A DNA stretch of 64,000 nucleotides from Furcasterigmium furcatum (GCA_001599815.1 BCIA01000003.1:620001-684000); one strand, 5' to 3'; positions 23,792 to 35,027 are shown, counted from the first letter of the stretch. The notes: generated by a model from the letters alone, not told the origin. A program made the numbers and translations.

Positions 23792-24835
23792 ATGTTCGAC
23801 CATAACCAGATCGACCATGTCTTCCCCTCGTCGGCAGCTTTCCCCTACGATCGTAAGACGATCCAGGAGACTGAGACCTACCGGAAGAGCTTCAACGGCG
23901 CCCTCTTCATCGACCGCGTCCTGAGCGCGTTGGGCCTCTCCAAAGGTACCTAGGCCTGTCCCAACTGGACGTGCTGATCTGCCATGTGCTAACCTCCATG
24001 CGTTTGCAGCCAAGACGTATCCTCCCAAGAACGAAAGCGCCCTCAAGACTCTGTACCAGCACCTGTGCGAGGCCGACATCTCGACGCACCACCGCCTGTC
24101 CATCTTCTACTACCTCCTGCTCGACTTCGACGGCCAAGACTCCCGAACCCAGTACTCCCTCCAGTTCGCCCAGGTTTCGGGCGTTCCCAAGAACTACCAG
24201 ATCTTCATGCGGGGTCTCTGGCTCCTCGATCACCAGCAGTTTGAGGTGGGTGCCTCTCCGTCAAGTCGCAAAGCCAATTGCTAACAGCCAGCCCTGTCCA
24301 GCGAGCTCTCGAGCACGTTACGCATCCCTCTCTCATACCCGACTTTGCCGACGAGATCCTCATCACCTTCGCGAAGCACTGCCCGCCGGGCGACCACTCG
24401 CTTCCCCTCTCCTACTACCACACCGTGCAGCCGATCCTCAAGAGCCAGGAGGCCATCGAGCTTCTCTTCGACGCCATGGCGCAGACGAGCGTGACCGAGG
24501 CCCTCCTTTACAGCCGATCCCACCCGGAACCCGCGCGAGAACAGCTGCTGCAACGACTGATCGCAAGCGTGCTGGACGCAAAGCCCAGCGAGGAGACGGC
24601 GAGCCGGGCAAGCGAGCTGGTCAGCCTGCCTCTGCAACCGGTCGAGGAGGAGTGGTTCGAGGACTTCCTGTCCCAGGGCAGCGGGAAGAAACTCAAGCAC
24701 TCCAAGGACACGCTGCTGATGCGCAAGCTGGCGACCGGACGCTACAGCGAAGCCATGCAGGAGAAGAGCACGGGGACACGGTGGGCCGTGGTGCTGGAGG
24801 GCCTGAGGGGCGGGCTTGGTGGTCGCACGGAGTGA
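23792..24835 (+). CDS. ELYS-like nuclear pore complex protein
   Basis: Three exons (23792-23945, 24010-24245, 24302-24835) give 307 aa. The whole chain is one alpha-helical ELYS-type domain: an N-terminal FPYDRKTIQETE segment, ALFIDRVLSALGLSK, then helical repeats containing FYYLLLDFD, GLWLLDHQQFERALEHVTHPSL and LFDAMAQTSVTEALLYSR. In animals ELYS (MEL-28) recruits the Nup107-160 complex to chromatin. Fungal proteins keep only the short helical domain, as here, and lack the propeller and AT-hook. It should work at the nuclear envelope. The start is the first ATG compatible with the frame. Confidence 0.88.
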
Positions 24836-25314
24836 CAGGAACGTCGGCTGGACGAAAGGCATTTGCATAGCATGGCGTTTGGTTGATTCCAGAGGGTGTC
24901 GATATCCAAGAGTCGAAGCACATTAGCAGTCAAGTTGTGTACTTGGCAGTAAATATCTGCCAACAAGTGGCCAACCCTGGGGCAGGTATGCTACTCTATC
25001 AACTCGTGTGATCTCCTGCTGCATTGGGGTCTACTGTTCTGGTCTCTCCTCCCCTGTCTCTTGCCCGTGTTGCGGGAGCGGAGCAGCTGTAAATAATTCC
25101 ATTGTATCCACACGCGCGGGGCTCCGGCTTGGGTCCGGCCCTCACCTCGGTGAAAGCGCTGACTAACCACGTGGGCTGGGGCCAATCTCGATTCGGTGTC
25201 AGTCATCGATCTCAACAACTTGACTCTTACAACCTTCACTCTCATCGTCAAAGACCAAACCTCCGCCTACGATGCGACCACAGCCGGCTTGCCGTGTAGC
25301 ATACATATTCAGCC
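24836..25314. other. Intergenic; promoter of half-cluster regulator
   Basis: No gene seen. A CACGTG E-box occurs near 25169, about 145 bp before the next start codon. Confidence 0.45.
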
Positions 25315-27358
25315 ATGGCTAGCGCCTCGAAAGCCGTCAAGTTCGTCGAGTCGGACCCCTCGGGCCTCCCCGTCAAGCGAAAACAGGTCCAGCAGGCCTG
25401 CGAGTCTTGTCGGAAGCGAAAGGTGCGTCTCTCCCCCCGGCGCTGTCTGAGGGGGCTCAATTGACCGTCAAGCAGAAAAGATGCATCCATACGGAGAGCA
25501 ATGACGAGGACAACGATGTCTTCAGGAGCCCCAACTTCACCAATGGCCGCCACAGCATCGACGGCACGCCCAATGGCAAGGACCACGAGGTGAAGGCCGC
25601 GCATGCCAGGCGCTTCGTCTGCGACACCAACCCGGAGGGCATGTTCGCGGAGGCCGCCGGGTCCGATGCGGCCAGCAAGCACTCGAGTCGCTTCGTGTGC
25701 GACACCAACCCCGAGGGCATGTTTGCCGAGATCACCCGCTCGGACGACGCGAGGAAACCCGCGCGCAACGACGAAGTCGGCGTCTGGGTGTCCACGTCCT
25801 CGGCGAATCCCGCCTCCAATGCGGCGTCGCTGCGGCCCTCGATCCCGTACGATCACATCCTCATCCCGTATGTCCGGGAGCACTGCCTGAACTGCGTGCC
25901 GCCGGACAAGGAGTTCCGCCAGCTCCGGAAGACGTACTACCGGAAGATCCACCCCATCTACAACCTCATCCCCGAATCTGAGATTGAAGGGGACGACTCA
26001 CCGTCGACCATTGTTCTCCGCCAAGTCATCTCCCTCGCCGCGGCGACGGACGCGGCCATGATCAACAACCTGAAGCTCGCGAACCAGGGCCCCGAAAAGC
26101 TCTCCTTCTCCGAGTTCTCGCAGAAGCTGTCTGGCGCGATTCGAACCACGTTGGCGACGAGCCTCATCTCGGACCGCACCATCAACATCCGAGCGCTGTG
26201 CATGCTGTCTCTGTATTTCCAGCCTTCCAGCATCGAAGAGAGCGAGGTTCCCGCTCAGTTCTTCGCCGAAGCCGTCCATCATTCGCAGACTCTCGGCTTG
26301 CACCTGCTGCGGACCGGCGACCCTGCGTTGGAGACGCTGTTCTGTGCTGTCTGGGCCGTAGACGTCATCAACGCGGCATCGTATGGCCGCCCCCGACTCG
26401 TCCATGAGAGGGACTTTGCTGCCGACCTGGACCAGTGCATCAGTAGGCAGGAGCCGTGCTTTAGGCTTTGGCTCTCCGTGTCCCGGTGGTTGGATCGGAC
26501 GATTGACCTGTATCGGCCCGCTGCCAGCGCGACCTTGGCCGAGTTCAAGCCTTTCGTCGACTTGCCCGTTCTTGAACCGATGATTGTCGAGGCCAAGGCC
26601 TTGGAGGTCCCGACGTTCCTCATTGGTGAGTTTTCCAGATCAGTTTGCTGGGGTCTTAACTGACATCTCCAGCCACCCTCGAAGTATTCTACCATGCCGT
26701 CATCATCCTCTCTTGCAGGCTGGCAAGACCAGGGGCCGCCCAGGGACCCGACTCCACGTATGCCTCAAGCATACCCCCGGCGACGGCCAATGCCCGACGT
26801 TCGCTTGCTGCCGAGCGCATAGCCAACAGCGTCAGGCGAGAGAAGCTGAGCCCCGTGCCGTTCGTCCCTTACGCCGTCTCGCTCGCCCTCAGCGTCGAGT
26901 ACAGGAAGATGCGGCACAGCGCGCTCCCCATGTTCCGGTCCCGCGCCAGGGAGGCGTTCAGGTACAACTGCGAGCTCCTCAAGCGCTTCAAGGACATGTT
27001 CTGGAGCGCCAAGGTCACGTTCGGCCTCGGCGAGCGGATGCTCAAGGAGATGGAAAGGGCGGCGACGACCATTGTGAAGGAGGCGCCGCCACCACCGCCA
27101 CGGTCCGATCCGTCCAGCGAGCCCACGCCGGAGATGCCGCTGCATACCCCGGTCCAGGACCAGAACCACTTCGACCACGCGAACGGGCTGCAGAGTCTTG
27201 ATGCCATGAATATGGATTTCGACGTCTTTGGCCACTTCGACCCGAGTTTCGACCTCAACATGGCCGAGAATGCGCTCGAAGGGAACCTGGACCTGGGGAT
27301 GCCGCTCAACTGGGGCGACTGGGAGCAGTTTGGACAAGCGACTGCGGTGGGACCTTGA
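25315..27358 (+). CDS. Fungal-specific transcription factor with partial zinc cluster
   Basis: Three exons (25315-25422, 25476-26625, 26673-27358) give 647 aa. The N-terminal basic region contains CESCRKRKKRC (Cys29, 32, 39) followed by IH, the first half of a Zn2Cys6 cluster; the expected CX2CX6C second half is absent nearby. Two copies of RFVCDTNPEGMFAE follow at residues 82-95 and 108-121. The rest is a fungal-specific transcription factor domain (TYYRKIHPIYNLIPESE, AVWAVDVINAASYGRPRLV) and a Pro-rich then acidic, Asn/Asp/Phe-rich C-terminus likely to activate transcription. It is nuclear by inference. Targets are unknown; the next gene downstream on the same strand is an ACC-synthase-like enzyme. 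Confidence 0.88.
25611..25730 (+). repeat. Duplicated 14-residue motif in coding sequence
   Basis: Codons at 25611-25652 and 25689-25730 encode the same 14 residues, RFVCDTNPEGMFAE, while differing at silent positions. The duplication is therefore old and the peptide is under selection. Confidence 0.75.
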
Positions 27359-27675
27359 GATCTGGGTCGGATTTTGACCCAGCGGAAACTTTTACGACGC
27401 TGTATGAATGTTCACAATGTGCCTCTTCCAAGAAGCGATGGTCTTTCCAAGGGTGACAGCACAGGCGACCGAGTCTCCGCGATGTCGTACTAACGGATGA
27501 GCAGCACAGCTTGGCGGAAAGGTGACCCTAATTAGGCCCGACTAACCTAAAGTGGTCATTCGATCCGCCTGTGTTTTCAAGAATGCAGAGGTTGTCCCTT
27601 CTTGACTGGCATTCTGTCACGGGAGTGAAGGTCAATTCGATTTTCGGCTGTTCAACTTCAAGCCCGCAGAGGATC
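27359..27675. other. Intergenic; promoter of ACC-synthase-like gene
   Basis: No gene. Contains the perfect palindrome CCTAATTAGG at 27527-27536, about 140 bp upstream of the chosen start. In-frame ATGs at 27571 and 27583 mean that the coding region may begin inside this stretch. Confidence 0.45.
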
Positions 27676-29068
27676 ATGCAGATTCATTTCCCTCCCTCGA
27701 AGCGAGCTCTCGCGGGCCTGGACCAGGGCCCGGCCTGGGACCTCATGCAGAGCGTCAAGCGCTTCCCGCCATACGACCCCGTCCGGCAGCCTGAAGGCCT
27801 CATCAACCTTTCTGGCGCCCTGAATGGTCTCATGGACGACTGGACTGAATCATACGTCGCCGCCAACGGCCATCTGGATCCCAAGCTGCTCTCATACGGC
27901 GCCCTGGCCGGCTCCCCAGAATTACTCGGCGCTGCAGCCCGCTTCTTCAATCGCTTCTTCGCACCGCGCACTCCTGTCGAAGCCGGTCACCTCCTGGCCG
28001 CCAACGGGGTCACCTCTCTCATCGACCTCATGACCTGGACGCTTTGCGATGCTGGAGATGCCGTGCTCTATCCCACGCCGAACTTCTACATGCTCGACTT
28101 TGACCTCAAGCTCCGTGGCGCTGTTCAGACAGTCCCGTTCTCGACCTCGGACCTGCTCGATCCCTTTGGTGACGCCGCTGGCATGGTCGCCTTGACGGAG
28201 AGAGCTGCGATAGATGCCGAGCGCACTCGTAGCCTCCGCTGCAAAGTCCTGTTCCTGTGCAACCCGGCCAACCCACAAGGCCGCTGCTACAGCAAGCAGA
28301 CCCTTGAGGCGCTGGCCGCCTGGTGCACCCGCCGTGGTATGCATTTAGTCGTGGACGAGATCTACGCAATGTCCTCGTTCAGAGCCGCCGGGCAGGATGG
28401 TCAGATGGAGGGCTTCACGTCCATCCTGAGCGTCGGTCAAGGGTCCAGCGAGAACGTCCACTGTCTCTACGGACTGAGCAAGGACTTCAACATGGGCGGC
28501 CTCCGCATGGCCTTCCTCGTGACGCGGAACAGAGCCGTGCGCGACGCCGCCTCCAAGGCCACGTTCTTCACATGGCTGACCGCCTTCTCTGACGCGTTCG
28601 CGGCCAGGTTCCTCGGGTCCCTCGCGACGGTCGAGGGATTCCTGGACACGTACAGGCCGCGGCTGGCTGGGCAGTACGAGAAGACGGCTCGTGCGCTGGA
28701 GCAGAACGGGATCCCCTTTGCGCCGGCCAACGCGGGGCTGTTCATCTACATCGACCTCGGCCAGTGGATTCGCTTCTTCGAACGGCCTGCGCAGTCTGAG
28801 CAGAGACTGAGCGCGGAGCTTCGTCTGTGCGAGTGGCTTATCCGGCACGGGGTTTTTCTAAGCCCTGGCGAGGTTTGTTTGTCTTCGAAGACCATCGACA
28901 TATCGTGACTGACACTCTCCTTAGTTTTCCGGTTCAGACCGTCCGGGTTGGTTTCGGCTCGTATTCACGGAGTTCCCGGAAGCCACGGTGTTGGCTATTG
29001 AGCGCATTCGAAGTTCCCTGGATCTCTTGGAGAACGGAAGCGTTGCGGAAGGGTTGTATGCTAGGTAG
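27676..29068 (+). CDS. PLP-dependent aminotransferase, ACC synthase-like
   Basis: Two exons (27676-28872, 28925-29068) give 446 aa. It is a fold-type I PLP enzyme of the aminotransferase I/II class: INLSGALNGLM near the start, NPANPQGR at 196-203, the cofactor Asp in DEIY (227), and the Schiff-base Lys269 in YGLSKDFNMGG. The N-terminus SKRALAGLDQGPAWDL is like that of ACC synthases (SKRG...DxGPxW). In fungi such proteins include true ACC synthases and C-S lyase or transaminase enzymes of secondary metabolism, so the substrate is open. Upstream in-frame ATGs at 27571 and 27583 would add up to 35 residues; I prefer MQIHFPPSK. A ruined P450 lies downstream on the other strand. Confidence 0.85.
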
Positions 29069-29339
29069 TAAGTCCGCATCGCCGGATCAAATATAGGAGT
29101 GACCATAAAATTAGGCGTAGGTGGTAGGGGACGGGGAGGGAAGCTTCATCAGAGAACGTGAATCGACTGGGCCACGCGCAGATAGTGTTGGAACCGCCAG
29201 ACGATGCCATTACCTGACTCCAAAGTTGATTTTCTCAGAGTCCTTATAAACTTTACTACTATAGTAGCTACTTATAGTTCCAGGTCTTGGAGTCCCCGCA
29301 ACCTCGCTCAGCATCACACAAAACTTCAAGTATAGTACC

Positions 29340-30039
29340 TCAGCTCTCGTCTCCAAATCTTGACTGGCATCTTCCACACAAAATGTTGAACGCCTCTGTT
29401 CGATCTAGTTCAAAGTCAGGGCTTGGGAGCGCAAACTCATACCGATAGACAAGCGACCATAACCTGCTCGAGGTAGGTGATGTTGCGGCCGATGCACCCG
29501 CGAGCACCCGCGGAGAAAGGGACGAAGCGAGGCTCCATCTTTCTGCGGTCTTCGGGGTCAAGATATCTCTCCGAATTGTACGTTCCGGAGCCAGGGAAGA
29601 CTTCCGTATCTCGGTGCGCGCCGTAGGTGGTCATGCTGACACTGACGTCTCCGGCAACCCACTCCCCTTTGATGCGAGCACCCTCCGCAGGAGTGCGACG
29701 GGGAAGGCCGGCGGATGTGGGGGGCATAATTCGGAGACCCTCATCGATGACGGCTCACAGGTAAGGATGGTCCTTGACCTTGTGATAAGGGGCAATTATG
29801 TTTGCGGGGTCCATGACGGGCATCAACCTCTGCTCGGAGCTTCTTAAGCGCCTCAGGGTGTCGGAGAAGGAGGTAAAGGTGCTGAGTGAGAGCAATAGCC
29901 GTCGTGTCGGCGCCAACCTTAAGGATAGCAGTAACCGTAGCCCCTTTGGATCGATGATATAGTAGACAATAGGACGGATGACGAGGTAAGAGTTGAGCGC
30001 GATGAACCCAAGGGCGAGGGCGGCAAGCGAGAGAGACAT
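29340..30039 (-). pseudogene. Degenerate cytochrome P450 with internal deletion
   Basis: The fragment begins with a P450 membrane anchor (MSLSLAALALGF, then YYIIDPKGLR) but jumps within a few codons to the I-helix (AILKVGADTTAIALTQHL), so about 250 residues are missing. The following parts keep P450 order: K-helix EGLR, PERF-like region (YNSERYLDP), heme loop FSAGARGCIGRN and the terminal YRYEFAL. The reading frame shifts at about 29940, 29820 and 29450. An in-frame TGA interrupts PYL-AVIDEGLR at about 29755, where related P450s have Arg; CGA to TGA is a CpG transition. It resembles the intact P450 at 46.5-48.2 kb in anchor and heme regions. It cannot encode a working enzyme. Confidence 0.85.
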
Positions 30040-30753
30040 GGTGTGCCGCGTTTGCGTTCGCCCGAGCGACTGCCGTCTCGAATTCATGCTGGCAATGGGC
30101 GGGCGAATGAGATTTTGGAGCACGTCTCAACTCATGGCCCGCCCACATTGAGGCTGTCGTCCTCGATACCGGGGTAGCATTCCCCCGTGGGGAAGGCAAA
30201 GACCAAGGCCACTGGGGACGAGTTGTGAACCCGCGGAGAAGACTGATGTTGTGGGCAGAAGAGGCAACTTGTCGCGCCGAAGTTATGGAACAGGGGACGC
30301 GGGGAATGAGTACTAATCTGGCTGATGCGGTATGTGTGTCCGGCGCCGACCACCCCAGAACCTTCTCCAACTTGGAACTGCCGACGCCGCTTGGGGACTA
30401 AGTCGCGGGGTGACTTAAAGGACTCCTGCGGGGCAACCCGTTGGATGGGCCTGTTGATCATGCTCGACATGACTCGATTCGGTCTTGGTTCAGTCTGGGG
30501 TCCCGACCCCGGACCCATTTCCGCACGATCCCCAGACCTCACTCATGCAAGGCTTCCAACAGTTAGACGAGAGTCCGGGGTTGGCAATGGTTGAGCATGT
30601 CATGACCATCTGCTTGCGCCCAACTACTTATAGCCCGACGCGTCCCAATCCTTCTTCCAGTCGCACTCTGAAGAACATCGACAACTCTAGCTCTTGGCTC
30701 AACCGCTTGCAGAACATTCTCTAAATTCATCGTGGCATATACCACTCTCAAGC
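30040..30753. other. Intergenic; promoter of the transporter gene
   Basis: Upstream sequence of the MFS transporter gene and of the P450 relic. A TTATAG lies at 30628-30633, about 120 bp before the transporter start. The missing middle of the P450 is not found here. Confidence 0.45.
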
Positions 30754-32573
30754 ATGTCTTCCGACGAGAAACACCCAGAGATGGAATCGAGCGGCAAAAT
30801 CAGCCCCTCGTCTCACGTCGAGAACCCCGACGGCAGCGCTGAGGCCTTCGATGACTCGATTGAGGATACGAAGCCGTCGACAGCCGTGTGGCTCATCACC
30901 TTCACCGTTGCCATGGGAGGTTTCCTCTTCGGTATGTGTAGCTTGGCCTCATGTCTAGTTGACGACATATCACTGACCTCTATCCCGCGCAGGATACGAT
31001 ACCGGTGTGATTTCAGCGGTTCTTGTTAGTCTCGGAACCGACCTGGGCCACCAGCTGTCGTCCAGGGAGACGGAGCTCGTCACCTCCATCACCTCTGGAG
31101 GTGCTCTGATCGGGGCCGTGGTGGCTGGTCTGCCCGCCGACAGATATGGCCGAAAGCTTGGCATCTACATCGGCTGTGTGCTGTTCTTCTTGGGTTCACT
31201 CATCCAAGCCGCTGCTTTTTCCGTGGCCCAAATGACCGTCGGCCGTTTTGTGGTCGGACTTGGCGTGGGCTCTGCGGCCATGATTATTGTAAGTTAACAG
31301 CGAGGTTTCCTCTCGATCCGCAGCTGGCTAACATTTGCCATAGCCTCTATACATTGGAGAGCTTGCGCCAGCAAAGCAACGAGGCCGCATGATCGCTTTC
31401 GACAACATGAGCGTCACCCTCGGCCAGCTCCTGTCGTATGCCCTGGGAGCTGGCCTCACCGAGGTCCCCCATGGATGGCGCTACATGATTGCCATCGGCG
31501 GCATCCCTCCCATCGCCCTGGCGGCCCTACTGCCCCGCTGCCCCGAGTCTCCTCGACAGCTGATCACCCACTGCAAAATGCAGGAAGCGGAGCGGGTCAT
31601 TGCCCAAGTATATCCGCATGCCACGGAGGAACAAATCAAAGCCAAGGTCAGGCATATCCAGTGGTCCGTCGAAGTTGAGACGGTTGTTATCAAGGACAAG
31701 TCGCTGTGGTTCCGCTTCAAGCAGCTCCATACGGTCCCTGCGAACCTGCGGGCTCTGACGTGCGCTTGTGCCATCATGGCGGGTGAGTTTGATGGCCTCT
31801 TCCAGTGTCTTCTGTGTGGTATAGCTAACGTTTGAGCCCAGTATCCCAACTTGGTGGCTTCAACACGCTCATGTACTACTCCGCTACTTTGTTTTCTCTC
31901 GTCGGTTTCGACAAGCCCGTCGCGGTCTCGATCGTCGTTGGAGGAACCAACTTTCTGTTCACCCTTCTCAACATGTTCATCATCGACAAGGCCGGCCGCA
32001 GACGAATTCTCCTCGTCACAGTCATTGGAATGGTGAGCGGACCAGATTGACCTACTGACCAGAATATAGCTAACCTTGTTTCGCCAATAGTCCCTGAGCA
32101 TGGCCGTGACCGCCATCGCCTTCCATTGGATTCCTGTTTCCAAGGATCTCTCTCTCCAAGATGGTGCCACAGTCAACTGGGCCGGAATACTCGTCCTCGT
32201 CACCATCATCATCTACGTTGCCTTCTTCGCCGGCGGTGTCGCGACAATCGGATGGGTGGGAACCGAGCTGCTGCCCCTCGAGGTTCGCGCCCTGGGCACA
32301 ATGATGAACACGGTCACGCTCTGGGGCTGCAACATCGTCATCGCTTCAACCTTCCTCTCCATGATGAAGGGGATGACGCCCAGCGGCGCGTTTGGGTTCT
32401 ACTCAGGCATCTGCTTCTTGGGCTGGGTCTTCGTGATCTTCTGCTATCCGGAGGTCAAGGGCCTGCCCCTGGAGGAAGTCCGCCAGATCTTCGACACTGG
32501 GTTCGGAGTCAAGGAAGCCAACCGGATCCAGAAGGAAAGGAAGGCGGCGCTCAGGGACCAAGTTGCGGCTTGA
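30754..32573 (+). CDS. MFS sugar transporter, myo-inositol transporter type
   Basis: Five exons (30754-30931, 30993-31288, 31344-31782, 31842-32032, 32091-32573) give 528 aa with 12 predicted membrane helices. Sugar-porter signatures are complete: GFLFGYDTGVISAVL, DRYGRK, PESPRQL, AGRR and PEVKGLPLEEV. The sequence ELVTSITSGGALIGAVVAGLPADRYG and the GWVGTELLPLEVRALG stretch in helix 10 are those of fungal Itr-type inositol/H+ symporters rather than hexose carriers. It should sit in the plasma membrane and import inositol or a related polyol. An Idh/MocA oxidoreductase of the inositol-dehydrogenase kind lies at 49.0 kb. Substrate specificity is inferred from family resemblance only. Confidence 0.9.
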
Positions 32574-33122
32574 GAAGACTTGCCTCGTGTACGCCGCACC
32601 TGGCATTAGTTCCGTCTTGTCTGGCTACGAACGGGTTGGATATTGATGCCCTCTTCGGTTGCCAACTTCAGACCCAAGAGAGAATTCATCGTTTGAGTAG
32701 GTCTTGGTACGATAAGCACCAAATATTGGAGTTCATTTTGCAAAGTACTTTATGATGTGAAGTTTACCTTTTGTTGATAATGTGAATCTCTCTCGCACCA
32801 GAACCAGTCTCTGTCAAGTCTGGTTTCCAGTATTTGACCCGAAAAGCCCCGCTCCAAGACGGGAAACCGAGCCACAAAATCTGCGTCAAGCTTCATCGAG
32901 ACGCAACGCCGAGATAGATGGAAGGACTTAGAGGAGATTATCTCGCGCAGTTTAACATCGGAGTACATCGAAGTTGATCCGAAGATGTCGTCTCGCTCCT
33001 CGAGGAGAGAAGAATCCGGCTCAGCTAGCACGTCATGAAATGGGTGGAGTTCTTTAGAAAAGATTGGTGGGGGTTTGAAATCAATGCCATTCGTACTTGA
33101 TATGCTGTTCTTGTCTAATGTT
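32574..33122. other. Intergenic between converging genes
   Basis: 3' regions of the transporter and flavin monooxygenase genes. AT-richer than the genes; no frame with coding character. Confidence 0.5.
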
Positions 33123-35027
33123 CTAAATCTTGTATGGGGGTGGCGAAATGCCCTCGCTCAGGGCCTTGATTCGCAATGCCAATACCTTGGAGGCATATCG
33201 GGTCATAGGCAGGAACCCAACCATGAGCCACAGGTTGTGTACGCCAGTCTCCCGGTAGGCAGTCTTATACTCACCCTCTTCGTCGATGCCCCAGATAGGT
33301 CCGACATTCCTCGCAATCTTCTCACCGAGGGTAGCTCGGATCGAGTCGATGGTATTGGAAAAGCCGGTGGCGAAAACAACCAGATCATACTGCCGCTCGC
33401 GGTCACCGTTCAGGATAACCTTGTCCAAGGTGAACCGCTCAATATAGCCCGGCTCCACCTTGATGTTACCGTTGATAATCTCGGCGCAAGCACCGGCATC
33501 AAAGTAGAAGCCACCGTTACGGGTTTGGCCGAGAGTTCCGTTACCGGTGTCACGCTGGCCACGCCAGGTCCGTAGTCCTCGCGCGTTCAGGGCCTCTAGT
33601 AGAGGCCTATCAAGGTCCTCGAGCGTCTTGGCCATGCGCTTGCCCATTTCCTCTCCAGGTCCAACAGGCATCGAGAAGAAGAGTCGGTCCTGCTCTTCCA
33701 GGTCGGGACGGGTGCCATCCTCCCTAGGCTTATAGCCACCCATCATGCGGGGGACGGAGTGTGTCAAGGACATGACGTACGTCGGCGATCGCTGAAGCAT
33801 AGTTACGTCAATACCGAGACGAGAGCACTCGTACGCGGTATCGAAGGCAGAGGAAGAGGTGCCGACGACAAGGACCTTCTTAAAGCCCTTAGAGCTGTCG
33901 TGGGCGCTGGAATGACGGATCACGCCCTTGTAGTCTGCCATGCCAGGGACGGCGGGGGTGGAAGGGAGACCGCACAGCGATGTGCACATGACGACGTGCT
34001 TCGGGTGCAGGGTGCGGGTTTCGCCGTTCTTGTCGATCGTGACAGTCCAATCGTCACCGTTCTGCTCCGCCTTGGCAACGGTGGACTTTGTCCAGACGTT
34101 GAGCTCCAGAGCAGAGGCGTACCACTGCATATACAGACCCTGCTTCTGCGCAGGGGTGTACGTGGGCCAGTGGGCAGGGTACTTGAAGTAGGGGAGCGCA
34201 TCGGGCCAGTGCGGGAAGTGCAGCGAGAGGTATTCGTAGCGCTTCTTCCAGACGTCGCCGACTTCGTCGCTCTGCTCGATGATGAGGGCATCCAAACCCA
34301 GCAGCTTGCAGCGGGCTGCCATAGCGAGGCCGTTCTGACCTCCGCCGACGATCAAGACCTCGGGCTTAGACTCATCGACGATCTTGGCCCTCTGGGACTC
34401 CCAGCTGGTGATGCCGGTCATGTGGCCGTCAGGAGCCTCGTGCTCGGGGAACTGCTTCAGGCTCTCCGCGACGGTATGCATAGTATAAATCTTCCAGCCC
34501 TCCTGCGTGAGTATAGCGTTGATGACGGCGGAGGCGTGGACGATGGCAGTCTCGAACTTGACCACAAACTGGAGCTGGGAGTAGTCGGGGTACGGGCGGT
34601 CAATCTTAGGCGCAGGGGTGAGGAAGGAGAAGTTGGTCGCCTTGGTCTGGGCCAGCAGGTCGGTCGCGGCCTTGAGAATCGCGGGCCTGAAGTTGAAGGT
34701 GCGATGGTCCCAGGTGAATGACAGCTTATCACGCCACACGCCGTAGTCAAGGAAGAGGTCGGCGAACGCGGTGGCGTCGGCCTTCTCAGTCGCGTCCTGA
34801 AGCCGAGCCACGATGCCCTCGGCTTCCTTGTGGGCGTCGCAGTTCTCGGGGATGTCCAGGCCGAGGACGTCAGTGGTAGGGAGGACATGGTTGTACTTGA
34901 AATCGTACATGAAGTTGTCGGCGACGGGCTTCGGCACGCTGTCGTGGTCGAGCACGACGGTCTTGGACTTGGGGTTGGCCATGGGGATGACCTCGTCAAG
35001 GACAGGATCGATCACAGAGGGCGCCAT
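33123..35027 (-). CDS. Flavin-containing monooxygenase with N-terminal NTF2-like domain
   Basis: Single exon, 634 aa from MAPSVID. Residues about 60-200 resemble an NTF2/SnoaL-like fold (ARLQDATEKADATAFADLF, WKIYTMHTV). The FAD-binding GGGQNG is at 228-233. YKGVIRHSSAHD follows at about 430, in the position of the FMO signature, then an NADPH-binding VLVVGTSSSAFD and the ATGF motif near 580. Such two-domain proteins are common in ascomycetes and are usually annotated as FMO or dimethylaniline-type monooxygenases; substrates are mostly unknown. It shares a divergent 720-bp spacer with the regulator at 35.7 kb, which could control it. The start was chosen at the Met after a basic leader with no homology. 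Confidence 0.9.
   Translation of the reverse strand: MAPSVIDPVLDEVIPMANPKSKTVVLDHDSVPKPVADNFMYDFKYNHVLPTTDVLGLDIPENCDAHKEAEGIVARLQDATEKADATAFADLFLDYGVWRDKLSFTWDHRTFNFRPAILKAATDLLAQTKATNFSFLTPAPKIDRPYPDYSQLQFVVKFETAIVHASAVINAILTQEGWKIYTMHTVAESLKQFPEHEAPDGHMTGITSWESQRAKIVDESKPEVLIVGGGQNGLAMAARCKLLGLDALIIEQSDEVGDVWKKRYEYLSLHFPHWPDALPYFKYPAHWPTYTPAQKQGLYMQWYASALELNVWTKSTVAKAEQNGDDWTVTIDKNGETRTLHPKHVVMCTSLCGLPSTPAVPGMADYKGVIRHSSAHDSSKGFKKVLVVGTSSSAFDTAYECSRLGIDVTMLQRSPTYVMSLTHSVPRMMGGYKPREDGTRPDLEEQDRLFFSMPVGPGEEMGKRMAKTLEDLDRPLLEALNARGLRTWRGQRDTGNGTLGQTRNGGFYFDAGACAEIINGNIKVEPGYIERFTLDKVILNGDRERQYDLVVFATGFSNTIDSIRATLGEKIARNVGPIWGIDEEGEYKTAYRETGVHNLWLMVGFLPMTRYASKVLALRIKALSEGISPPPYKI

Noticed and set aside
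33759..34721. A 320-codon open frame on the + strand
   Set aside because: Antisense of the flavin monooxygenase.
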